DNA of 64,000 nt, from assembly GCF_051622035.1 (NCBI RefSeq), contig NC_135358.1, positions 6,902,501 through 6,966,500 of the forward strand, read 5' to 3'. Positions 19,665-30,129 of the stretch are shown here, in pieces. Positions within the stretch are counted from its first letter, which is position 1; every line of letters starts with the position of its first letter. This stretch comes from Arctopsyche grandis. Taxonomy: Eukaryota; Arthropoda; Insecta; Trichoptera; Hydropsychidae. Both the position numbers and the translations under genes were made by a program. Under the pieces are notes generated by a model that ran no database searches, was not told the DNA's origin, and saw nothing but the letters and a program-made list of their open reading frames with translations.

Positions 19665-21960
19665 ATGATAGGAACTAGTTTTACACCAGTGCCAAGTGAA
19701 TATAGCTCATGCTCTAGTGTAAATAAAGTGAAAATTGTTCTAAATAATCAACTATTGAAAGATAAGTTAGATGAAGTGAATTGGTCAGAATTATTGTCAA
19801 TTAAGTGCCCGTTAGTGCTGTACGAGAAAATATCTGGGATCTTTGGAAATATCTATGAGGAATGTAAACATAACATAACTGTAAGTAGTAAAAGGTTATC
19901 TCAGCCTTGGGTTAGTAAGGAGTAATAGGCATTATGTTAGAAAGAAGGGATGAGTTATTTAGGTTATGGAAATCGACGTCGAAAAATATGAATAAGAGAT
20001 TAATATATACTAGATATAGAAATAAGGTAAATAAATGTAAATAAATATAGGTAAATAAAATAAGGAAAAGAATAAGTACAGACAGAGTGAAATTAATAAA
20101 TGTAATGGGGACTGTAGAAAAATATGGGATAATATTAATTTTTGGTTAGGAAAAAACAAAGGGAAATATAGATAATGTTATAATGAAATATTTGGGGAAA
20201 ACTGATAGTACTTATAATATTTGTAGTAAGTTTTCTAATTTATTTACAGAAGAAATAAGTAAAATTAAACACAACTGTAACAATAAATTTTTGGACCGTA
20301 ATTCATACACCACTCAGAGTAATGTATCCTTCCACTTTAGAAAGACTAGTGCATGTAAAATAGAAAGACTAATTGATGAATTGCAATGTAACAAAGCTCC
20401 GGGTATCGACCAAATTAGGGTGCAGGATATAAAATATGTAAAAAGTCAAATCAGCCAGATAGTAGCTAATTTCGTAAATATGTGTGCTGTAAAACGTGTT
20501 AACCCTGATATACTCAAAAAGTCACTCATTAGACCTATTTACAAGCAGGGTAGCCATTTTGACTACTCGAATTACAGATCAATTGCTATACTGTCTATAG
20601 TAAACAAAATTATGGAGAAAGTCATGATGCAGCAAATAAGTGAATTTATAGTGCATAATAATATAATATCTGATACGAAACATGGCTTCAGAAAGGATCG
20701 AAGCACAACCACAGCGCTGGCACAATTTGCTGATGATGTAAATGAAAGCCTTAACAGTGGCATGCAGGTCATCGTTTTATTTATTGACTTTAAAAAGGCA
20801 TTCGATTCCCTTGATCATGACCTGTTGCTACGCGCGATGGATGAGTGTGGAATTAGAGGGCCGGTTAACCAGTGGTTTCAAAATTACCTACCAAACAGAT
20901 CTATCTCCACAGTTATTGATGGCACTAGGGGCTATAAGGCTGAGGTCGGGCTTGGTGTGCCAACTGGTTCCGTATTCGGCCCAGTTGGCTACATCATGCA
21001 CGTCAACAGTATCAGCAATGTTATCAAAGATTGCAAAACATATATGTACGCAGATGATACTTGCTTAATGTATTCTTCAAAAAACATTAAAATAGTAAAA
21101 GATAAGATACAATCAGACTTTGAAAATCTAACAAAATGGGCCCATGACAATGGAATAATAATAAACCAGAGCAAGACCAAATGTGTACATATATGTATAT
21201 TCTCCATATAACAAAATAGCCAGAAACGTTGATAAATCTGATATAAACATAATAGGTCACACTTATGAATGCTTACATAGCGGTAAATTCACGTGTAAAT
21301 GCAATAAAATTGATTTTGTAGACAAGTATAAGTACTTTGGTGTTTATATCGATAGCAACATGAACTGGAAATCGCAGGTTAACGATGTCTGTTCCGAACA
21401 ATATTAGGTAAATTTTATCATTTAAGTAATATACTAAATAGAAGCACCTTATATAGTGTGTATTACGCTCTTGCTGACTCGTTGATGAATTATGGCTTAA
21501 GTATAATACTTACGGCCTAACGTTTAAAACTTACATACTACAAATAAGATTGCGGAAATATTTAGTAGACAAAAAATCTAAAAATAATTGTAATAAGGAA
21601 TATGAAAAACTCTTTCTTCTTTGTAAAATATTACCGGTACATAGTAAAGTAAATTACTCTATAGCTATTGAACAATATTATGGTAATGACCACAAAACAC
21701 TGGTTGTGCAAAATTATTTTACTCGACAGGAAGGTAAACTTTATCAGCCAAAACATAATAATTATTATGGACAAAGAATACGAAAATATGTAGTGCCTAA
21801 AATATTTAACAAGATACCATTGTTAAAAGAAACCCAAAAATTAAGTAAATTAGCCAGTAAACAAAAATATTATGTTAGATTTATATAAGAAGGAGCTGAA
21901 TTGTTTAGGTATATTGTAAATTAATGTGTTGCAAAGTTTAAATAAATTATACAACTATTA
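19665..21960 (+). mobile_element. Jockey/CR1-group LINE, 5' truncated and decayed
   Basis: A linker region (19665-19925, ending PWVSKE), a reverse transcriptase (20183-21211) and two tail segments (21235-21407 and 21550-21888) lie in order but in different frames. The endonuclease is missing, so the copy is 5' truncated. The tail ends KQKYYVRFI and a stop, then AATAAATT near 21942. TATG microsatellite follows. Several frame breaks show that it is inactive. Confidence 0.8.
20183..21211 (+). pseudogene. Reverse transcriptase remnant of the LINE
   Basis: A 342-codon frame carries the reverse transcriptase motifs in order: NKAPGIDQIRVQDI, YSNYRSIAILSIVNKIMEK, HGFRKDRST, IDFKKAFDSLDHDLLL, VPTGSVFGP (normally VPQGSVLGP) and YMYADDTC. 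The Gln to Thr change in the PQG motif is unusual and fits decay. The frame is lost after KTKCVHI. This is not a host gene. Confidence 0.85.
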
Positions 21961-21969
21961 TAATAATAA

Positions 21970-22015
21970 TAACATATATGTATGTGTGTATGTATGTATG
22001 TATATATGTATTTTA
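21970..22015 (+). repeat. TATG microsatellite at the LINE 3' end
   Basis: An irregular (TATG)n/(TA)n run follows the LINE tail directly. It may have grown from the 3' tail. Confidence 0.5.
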
Positions 22016-22193
22016 TTTTATTTATTGAAAAATCAACAGACAACAGGATGTAGATATGTATAAAAAACAAATAGTAAATATATAATATATGTAACATCCA
22101 AGTCCAATAACAGATTTTTACAAAGATTATAAAAAAAATTAAAAAGATAAATATAAGGAAAACAAATGAAAAAGAAAAGAATAAAGGCTATAA

Positions 22194-22376
22194 CATGTAT
22201 GTATGTATGTATGTGTATATATATATATATATGTATAGGTGTATGTGTATATGTATATACATATATACATGTATGTATGTGTGTGAATATGTGTGTATGT
22301 ATGTGTATATGTATGTATGTGTATATGTATGTATGTGTATATGTATGTATGTGTATATGTATGTATGTGTATATAA
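22194..22376 (+). repeat. Compound TATG/GTATAT microsatellite
   Basis: ATGTATGTATGT and GTATATGTATGT units alternate for about 180 bp. Every open frame over it on both strands is low-complexity (ICIYVCV, HIHTYTH types) and is not a gene. Confidence 0.85.
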
Positions 22377-22493
22377 GAAAGCAAACTGTTTGTGATGTCG
22401 TGGATTTGTCACCACAATGGTGGGGATAAAGCCGAGTCACTAATTTAGGTAGATATAGCAAGTATGTACATAGATATAATACTTATATTTAAT

Positions 22494-23784
22494 GGTCCGT
22501 ACGCACCAAACCAACGACGACTTTGGGCCAACTTTTAAAACCAGTAGCGTACAAAATATCGAAATAAAAAAATTGAAATTAAATATCAAAATTAAGCTAA
22601 CGAGCGAGATTGAGCTAAAATTAGATCATCGTTGATGTTTTGAATTACAACAATGTTTTGAATTACGACGATACGCATTACAACCAGATAAATATTATAA
22701 TTTCTCTGATTACGAGCGAAAAAAACCTTGTTATTGTTTCTTATAAGTCGTCACGATATACTACTGTTGCCCCCTTCGGAAATATTTAACCAACGACGAT
22801 TTTGGGCTAACTTTTAAAACCAGTAGCGTACAAAATATCGAAATAAAAATTAAATAAAAAAATTGAAATTAAATATCAAAATTAAGATAACGAGCGAGAT
22901 TGAGCTAAAATTTAGATCATCGTTGATGTTTTGAATTACAACAATGTTTTGAATTACGACGATACGCATTACAACCAGAGTAATATTATAATTTCTCTGA
23001 TTACGAGCGAAAAAAACCTTGTTGTTATTTCTTATTAAAAGTCGTCACGATATACTACTGTTTCCGCCGCCGATGAGACATTGAACAAAAAAACTGTCGG
23101 TGATTTGTCAAAGGGTTTTTTTTTCTTTCGTCGAAATAAAATTAATAATCACACATTATCCGATACATTTTACCTCTGAGATGGATTTAATTATTTGATT
23201 TATTTCGACGAGAGAAACAACTGAAGACATTATCCGATAAAATTTACCTCTGAAATTATTTAATTAATTGATTTATTTCGACGAGAGAAACAATTGAAGA
23301 CTAAAAAAAATTCGTTTGATAAACCGACAACGTACCGGGTTGGGACCATCGCTCGGTCACCCGTACTAACACATGATATATTCTCAGTAACTGCGCATTA
23401 CGGGGAAGTAAAAATAATAATTCTTTGATTTTTTTTTCGATCTTAGTGCGTATCTTCGTAAATCAAAACATCTTCGACAAACAAAAGTCGAGGATTACCT
23501 GTATGTGATTGTTGATGATCTAATTTTAAGTCAATCTCGAAAATTTATTTAAATTGGGAATGTTCTGTATTAACTTTCAATATTTTATTTTAATTTTAAT
23601 ATATTGATTATATTTTATTTTGATATTTGAATTTAATTTTAATATAATAATAATATTTTTAATTTTGATATTTTATTTCAATTTTTAAATTTAATTTTTA
23701 TTTCGATATTTTGTACGCTACTGGTTTTATCCTGCTGGTTAAAACGTTGGACCAAAATCGTCGTTGGTTTGGTCCGTACGCAGC
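22494..23784. mobile_element. 1.29-kb DNA transposon with about 80-bp inverted repeats, non-autonomous
   Basis: The left end, GGTCCGTACGCACCAAACCA, continues through ACGACGACTTTGGGCC to GTAGCGTACAAAATATCGAA. The right end (23705-23784) is its inverted counterpart with scattered changes. The extreme tip is itself near-palindromic around CGTACG. Bases 22510-22780 are repeated in tandem at 22785-23060, and a unit of about 70 bp is doubled at 23145-23300. No transposase or clear target duplication was found, so the superfamily is open. Confidence 0.75.
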
Positions 23785-23892
23785 ATAAGAGAGCTCTCTC
23801 AGCCAACAAACTATTTGTTATAGTTTGGCGGATTTATTTATATATTTGTAATATGTGTGTTTAAAATGAATACATTTCTTATATAAAAAAAA

Positions 23893-23960
23893 GACCGAAC
23901 CGAAGAATGGGACGACTATTCTTCAAAATTGACCTAGAAAGAATAGTTAATACTGCAGCA
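23893..23960 (+). pseudogene. P450 micro-fragment
   Basis: About 70 bp match the FRRMGRL.FK.DLERIVK region of the gene at 25220 (around 25838-25890), with GAAGAATGGGACGACTA shared exactly. Nothing else of the gene remains nearby. The fragment lies just outside the end of the 22494-23784 transposon. Confidence 0.65.
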
Positions 23961-23967
23961 TATGCTA

Positions 23968-24140
23968 AAAGGAGCCGACGTTATAATTGGTTTTCAAGGA
24001 TCACCTCCAGGCTAAGTGCTGTCGGCTAACAATGGAGACCCCCGAATGAACTTAGTGGTCGGTAACGGCACCCAGCCACTTCCCGCTAGAGTTCTCATAA
24101 CTGACAACGCGAGACCGTGGGACTGCATATCTGGTACGTG
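23968..24140. other. Unidentified GC-rich segment
   Basis: About 170 bp stand out by balanced composition in very AT-rich DNA. They include GGATCACCTCCAGGCTAAGT, GAGACCCCCGAATGAAC and CGAGACCGTGGGACTGCAT. On the minus strand a coding-like frame with two stops includes LAGSGWVPLPTTKFIRGSP. I do not recognise an rRNA, snRNA or tRNA. It may be a transposon or host-gene scrap. Confidence 0.3.
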
Positions 24141-24189
24141 ACTATAACAATATTTTTCTATGTGCTTTAAAAAAAAAACGTTGGTATAA

Positions 24190-24953
24190 ATTGAATTAGT
24201 TCAATATTTCCAGCGTCTTTCCCTCACTCTTGTCTCAATCCTTCTTATAGGATTTCTATTACGATTTTTTCAATTTAATCAATCTACTTACCCGATATAT
24301 GTATTTTTTGACTCTTCATTTTGAAATGATCACACTTGTGCTAGTTGTAACACATTCAACGTTTAAAGCGAGTTGGCCCAAAACTTATCCGACTTGTCAA
24401 TTTTCTTATCTTCAATAATGTAATTTTTCGTATATTGGCTATTTCGTAATGATGACGATAAAAATTATGCACGTGATAATGAAATATAAATAAATTATTA
24501 TCATAGAAAATGATATCTGGGAAAGATAGCTTATTTTGCTAACAATCAACAACCAAACCTATGTACATATATATACATACGTATGTATGTATGTATCATT
24601 TTTAAATACCGATGTATAGAAAAACATTGGCGATTTGGCGATTGAGGTTAAGTCTAATTTTTGTCAATATATGTAAGTTTTAAATACTTTTTTAGAACAC
24701 TTGTTTTTTTTTTTAACAATTTACAGCTTTATTTTTAGCAATTTACAATTAAATAGTTATTTAATTCAATTAAACTTAACTCGACAATTTCAACGAGTTT
24801 GGTACTTGTTTTGCTTTTTCGATACCTTACCAAAAATTCCAACTATTGGAAGGATATACATAAATGTGGTCTACATAAAGCCGTTGCCGTTTGTGGGAAA
24901 CCATTTGGATGCCATTTTAATGAATAAAACTGCCGTTTGGATTAACCAGTAAA
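24190..24953 (+). pseudogene. P450 scrap with its upstream region
   Basis: Bases 24190-24690 match the upstream region of the gene at 11610, skipping the hAT-like insertion found there. Bases 24795-24953 match its codons for the anchor end and YWKD...YIKPLPFVGNHLDAILM. The frame is broken and the rest of the gene is absent. This copy gives the empty site for the transposon at 10021-11131. Confidence 0.75.
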
Positions 24954-25149
24954 TACATACAATATATACATGGATTAAAAGAAAAACCTGCCGAATGCAT
25001 TAATATTCATTCTTATGTAAAAGATATTTAAAGTGAAACCAAGTATATACATACTTTGGGGCATTCTTATATCAAAATAAATGTAGGTACACGTGTATGT
25101 ATAAATGTATCTATGTATGTATGTATGTAGTTAACGGTTAGACTACGGT

Positions 25150-25200
25150 ACGAACAGTTTATCTGCTGCTTCGTTCAGTTCAGACGTTTGTGAACAGACT
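25150..25200 (+). promoter_or_regulatory. Conserved promoter block of the 25220 gene
   Basis: AGTTCAGACGTTTGTG lies at 25177-25192, preceded by CTGCTTCGTTC so that a perfect initiator TTCAGTT forms at 25175-25180. The start codon follows 28 bases after the element. The block is shared with 15740-15790 and 30070-30120. Confidence 0.55.
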
Positions 25201-25219
25201 CATTCTAATATAAATAAAT

Positions 25220-26813
25220 ATGTTCAAAATTGATCTGTCATATTTAATCGTTATTTTTATTGGACTTGTGATTGTAGCAGTATACAAATTCATCAATTGG
25301 CGTAATTATTGGAAGGATAAAAATGTACCTTACGCTTCGCCGCTTCCGATCGTTGGAAACTATATCGATTTCTTCTTGAACCGAAAGACTTTAGGAGATA
25401 TCTATCGGGACTACTACTTACAATTTCCGAACGAAAAATTTGTTGGCCTATTCCGTATGCAGCACCCGACCTTGATGATCAAAGATCCCGAACTATTGAA
25501 GTATGTGTTAATCAAAAATTTCAACTCTTTCCAAAATAGACAAATGGAGCACAACGAGTTGAAGGAGAAGCTGACTTCCAACATGTTCACAGCAAATAAC
25601 GAAAAGTGGAGGAATTCGAGACATAAGTTGTCGCCTACATTCACTTCTGGCAAATTACGAAATATGTTCTACCTAATTTTAGAAAAGGGCGAAGAGTTAC
25701 ATAGATGCACGGACCTTTTGTTGGAGAGTGGACAAGAAATTCACGTTCACGAACTGATGGCGAAATATACTACTGAAGTAATCGGATCGTGTGCCTTTGG
25801 TCTTCAATTAAACTCGATGATGGACACAAAAGATTCCTTCCGAAGAATGGGACGACTAACCTTCAAAACTGACCTGGAAAGAATAGTTAAAATTTTTATT
25901 AGAGCTATTTCACCAACTATTTTCTATGCTTTGGGATTAAAAATTTTCCCACAATCTGTCGAAGATTTCTTTGTGAAGACAGTAAAGGACATAGTGATGG
26001 AGCGCAAGAACAGTCCAATCAAACGAAATGATTTCATAGATTTGTTGCTGGAATTGAAGTATCAGGACGGTAAAGAAGACAAGGAAATGGACGATATGTT
26101 TATGGCAGCTCAGGCATTTATATTTTTCGCGGCTGGATTTGAAACGTCTTCTATGATCATGTCCACGACCCTCCACGAATTGGCTATGAACCCAGACATA
26201 CAAGAGCGACTGTTTCAGGAAATTGAAAGCGCAGTAGCTAAAAATGATGGCAAATTAACATACGATGGCATTGTAGAAATGGAGTATTTGGACATGGTGA
26301 TAAGTGAGACGATGAGGAAATATCCTGTGCTTCGATATATTCCTAGAACGTGTACGGCGACAAATAAGCTTCCCGACACGGATTTGGTATTGGAAAAAGG
26401 AACAAATATCGCCATACCTGTTATAGCGCTGCATTACGATCCAAAGTATTTCCCGGACCCAGACAAATTTGACCCAGAACGGTTCACTGCTGAGGCAAAA
26501 AGAGAGCGACATCCCATGGTGTATCTTCCGTTTGGAGAAGGACCACGAAATTGCATTGGTGAGTGTTTCAAATTTTGGCACAAAATTTCCGTAATGAACA
26601 ATCAAATTAGTTGTATGTCAATAACATAAATTTATTTTATTTTCAGGTCTTAGATTTGGTAAAATGCAAAGTAAAATTGGATTGATTTCTATGCTTCGAA
26701 ATTATATATTTGAACCCATAGAAAATACAAAGAAGATCAATTTTAAGCCCTGGAATTTTGTTAGTACTCCAACTGATAATCTGATATTATATGTTAGAAA
26801 AAGAAATACATAA
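25220..26813 (+). CDS. Cytochrome P450, CYP3 clan, CYP6-like, 501 aa
   Basis: Exon 1 is 25220-26558, the intron 26559-26646 (88 bp, GTGAGT...CAG, phase 1) and exon 2 26647-26813. It has an N-terminal anchor [19 protein letters not shown], hinge SPLPIVGN, helix-C WRNSR at 130, I-helix AGFETSS at 305, ETMR at 363, PERF and [10 protein letters not shown] with the heme Cys at 445. No position is gained or lost in exon 1 against the gene at 15805, so the two are close tandem duplicates. All P450 signature residues are present, so a working monooxygenase is expected. The substrate is unknown. Confidence 0.93.
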
Positions 26814-26839
26814 AAAGTGTTGACCAATACCTGTTAAAC

Positions 26840-27165
26840 GATTGAAGGATTTATAGAGACATTTGTCATGTCTCTCTTCTTTCTCTGCACCAATTCCTAA
26901 GTTATGGAGGTCGCGACCATTTAGAATGGTTGAGTTAGTGTTTTTAATTACGATTTTATTATGATTTCATGTTTTATTTAGTTATCCTTTCCTTATTTAA
27001 TTTGTATATTTGTATATGTAATTTGTTTTTTAGCTTATATTTTTTACTATTGTACTTCTTAATCTTTTTAGCACACTCGTCGCTTTGTAGCAATCTGTTA
27101 GACGAGTGTGCTTGATTAATTGATTTTTGTAAAATAAATAAAAATAAATAAATAAATAAAATAAA
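26840..27165 (+). repeat. SINE 3' body and tail
   Basis: The block ends GCACACTCGTCGCTTTGTAG, CAATCTGTTAGACGAGTGTG and an (AAAT)n tail. The same tail closes the SINEs at 39060-39155, 57700-57780 and 63340-63465. The tRNA-like head is missing, so this is a 5'-truncated copy. Confidence 0.55.
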
Positions 27166-27868
27166 TATGATTTTAGGATTAATCGATTCAATTTTTTACA
27201 AACCTCTTTTATGTTTTTTTATATATTAAAATGATCCTGGTTACGACAGCTTTTTAATTTATTCATTTAATGTATGCTTAAAATATCTATTTCATAGAAT
27301 TGAGTATTTTTTTATACGTGCAATATTAATAACAATTGATAAATGACAGATTCTCAAAAAGGGCAAATATGTATAACCAAATTATAATTCATTTAAAATT
27401 GATCGATTTTAAAATGAAATATACAGATAGCCTTTTTAAATTGAATTTAATTTCCAGTAATAACAACGATCTATAATTCACAAAAACTATTCGAATTCAT
27501 TATACATATTTATGATTTAATTAAAATAATCGTTTTTATAAATATTTTTTTATTCACTCAAAAATATTTAAAGTGCTATTTTTTTGTAAATGAAAATGTA
27601 CATACATATGTATATCTAGAAATGAAGACTATTATATTGCTAAATCAGTATTATTTATGATTTTACAAATTATACAGTATCGGTTCTTTACGATATTTGT
27701 GGGACCTTTCATTCATGATGTGCCGATTATAAACGTATATGTTGTTTGATGAATGCCATCAAATATAAATCGCGCAATAGATTAGAGATTAAACATTTAG
27801 ATTATTTACTACGAATTAAATCACATATGTATTAGTAAAAAAATAGATTGACCTAGTTAAAGTATATA
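27166..27868. other. Intergenic, no gene seen
   Basis: AT-rich DNA without recognisable coding or repeat structure beyond short TACATA runs. Confidence 0.35.
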
Positions 27869-28070
27869 TGTTACGCCGAATCCGTTAAATTGCCTATAAT
27901 TACTATAAAGAATTGCCAAATGCGTGAAAATTGAAAGCCCGTCATCCAGTTCACGCATTCGCCAAATTCTTTGCCGATTACGTGTAATCGGTAAAAATTG
28001 TCTTGCTCAATGCGTGGAGTCGGCAAATAGACAGCAGCGCTCCGGTATTGTTCTTTAGAACTAATCAAAT
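27869..28070 (+). repeat. CGAATCCG/GCGTGAA interspersed repeat, fullest copy
   Basis: It starts TTACGCCGAATCCGTTAAAT and ends CAGCAGCGCTCCGGTATTG. Inside, GCCAAATGCGTGAA and TTCACGCATTCGCCAAA face each other as inverted repeats. Parts recur at 29240-29310, 47548-47642 and 48175-48320. It is probably a MITE, but no target duplication was established. Confidence 0.55.
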
Positions 28071-29235
28071 GTCATTAGATCATATCATCATAACATTTTC
28101 CTCAAATTTGCGGCCCTACACATTTTAGTCAGATAATGGGAGAGAATTCACAGCAGAGAATTGGGATCTACATGTATGGTCTGATTTGATGCTGGCCAAT
28201 GGAAAGCCAAGACATTCACAAAGTCAAGGCTCTATGGAAAGGAGCAAATTCTATCTGTCACGGTGGGAGAAGTTGCAAAAATTATTAAGATTTTTAATGT
28301 TAATTTATATCATTTAAAATTATCTACCATGTACATGTGTACACATTGTTGGTCCCACTGCATTTTTGTGTAATCATTGAATGTTTTGAATTGTTATGCA
28401 TGTACGAATTTTGAGTTTTGAATTGTTATACAATTGTTATACATAAGTGTGTAAAACGTAGTTATTATATAAAATATTTTAAATAAGTCATATTTTAATT
28501 TCATTACAATACTCTAATATGTATAATGTTGAGAGGATGGGTATCGATAATTAATGAGATAATTCGAATTATAATTTAAATTACATATCGAATTACAAAT
28601 AATAAAATTATATGTATTTTCTTCACGCCAAACATTAAACAGCTTTTTCCGAGATAAAGACACAGCACCTGAAATAATACAATATTATACTTAGCTGCGA
28701 TTTTTTAAAAATAATTGTACATGGGTTGCATATTTTAATGTACATATATTTAATACATATATAAAAAAATATTCCAGCTCAGATACATGCGGATATGGAA
28801 AGTTTTGGCCCAATAAAATACAAAATACCTAAAATTATTGATAAAAATGACTCTCTAACTTTGTATTAAAAATACTACTACTAAATAGTTATAAATATTA
28901 AACTAAAGTTCTGCAAAAAAATAGTGCACACCTATACATACATATGTAGATAAAAACTACATCCAGCTTTAAAACAAAAATACACTTAAGAATTTTAAAG
29001 CAGTACGTTCAATTTAACATTTAAAACAAGACTAATTCAGGTGACAAATATTGCCGTAACAAAAACTTTTTTTATGAGCGATATGTATTTAATTTATTGA
29101 GTATTTAATTAAAATTATGCTTTCTCAGGAACCACTTGTTCATTCTATACTGAGAAATACAACAATTATTGGGATTTACAAACATCTACTTCGTTTTGGA
29201 CTTTTGCACATATATATTATCAATTTTAGTGCGGG
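28071..29235. other. Intergenic, no gene seen
   Basis: Nothing recognisable apart from short microsatellites. A slightly GC-richer piece, 28130-28270, includes GGAGAGAATTCACAGCAGAG and GGTGGGAGAAGTTGC. It could be a decayed coding scrap but matches nothing I know. Confidence 0.3.
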
Positions 29236-29239
29236 TTTG

Positions 29240-29312
29240 CATTTTTCACGCATTCGGCAATTTTTTTACCGGTTACACATAATAGGCAATTTCACGGATT
29301 CGGCGTACTATG
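29240..29312 (-). repeat. Fragment of the CGAATCCG repeat
   Basis: CACGCATTCGGCAATTTTTT and AATTTCACGGATTCGGCGTA match the inverted form of the repeat at 27869. Confidence 0.5.
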
Positions 29313-29456
29313 TATGTACATACAATTTGGGTCAATCTGATAGAACAGCGTGAAAGACTATAAAATTTATTTACATATTATGCGCATGTACCTTTGGCTG
29401 TAATATGTTATTATTTAATATCATGTACCTTATACTTGTACATATCTATGTAATCG

Positions 29457-29460
<4 letters not shown>

Positions 29461-29542
<82 letters not shown>
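29461..29542 (+). repeat. (TA)n microsatellite
   Basis: A pure AT dinucleotide array of about 80 bp. Array length in the assembly is not reliable. Confidence 0.9.
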
Positions 29543-29544
<2 letters not shown>

Positions 29545-29689
29545 CGATTACCGATTCATAAACTATTTTTTTCTTAAATCACTATTTTTGTTTAATTTTT
29601 TGAAAATACAAAAATTTCTATACAATATAAGAATTCCAACTTTCCTTAATAGAGTGGATGATAAACTATACATATAAATCTTGACATCA

Positions 29690-29870
29690 TGATACGCAAC
29701 CATTCACCATCACTGCTGGATGAAGGCCTCTCCTAACGCTTTGATTCTTTTCTGTTTTGCGTAACTCTTATCCTACTACCCAACATATATTTCCAATTTC
29801 ATCAGTCCATCTTTATTGTGTTACATCTTCTTATTCAGTCTTATTCGGTCTTATTCAGATTTGAAAAAAA
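29690..29870 (-). mobile_element. RTE LINE 3' end fragment
   Basis: CACTGCTGGATGAAGGCCTC and TCCTAACGCTTTGATTCTTT match the 3' end of the RTE copy at 44345-45480 (CCACTGCTGGATGAAGGCCT at its end). Only this end remains. Confidence 0.65.
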
Positions 29871-30069
29871 TATTTAGTATGATATTGTACATACAAATGT
29901 AAATACGTAAACTACGATCAAAAACAAAAATAATATATAAGTATATGTTCGTTTTTATTACGATACAAATGGAGGAACACTACTTTAGAACGTTCGATTA
30001 TACATGTATACATATTATATGTTTGTATATATATGTACATACATATATATTTATCGGTCAGAGTACCAT

Positions 30070-30120
30070 ACGCATAGTTGATGTGCAACAACTTATAGTT
30101 CAGACGTTTGTGGACAGGTC
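30070..30120 (+). promoter_or_regulatory. Conserved promoter block of the 30130 gene
   Basis: AGTTCAGACGTTTGTG at 30097-30112 is identical to the element of the two related genes. The start codon follows 17 bases later. The sequence further upstream is more diverged than between the other two genes. Confidence 0.5.
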
Positions 30121-30129
30121 AATAAAAAT

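Noticed and set aside
22033-22461. Open frames up to 142 codons rich in His/Ile/Tyr/Thr or Cys/Val/Tyr
   Set aside because: They are translations of the TATG/GTATAT microsatellite in several frames and both strands.
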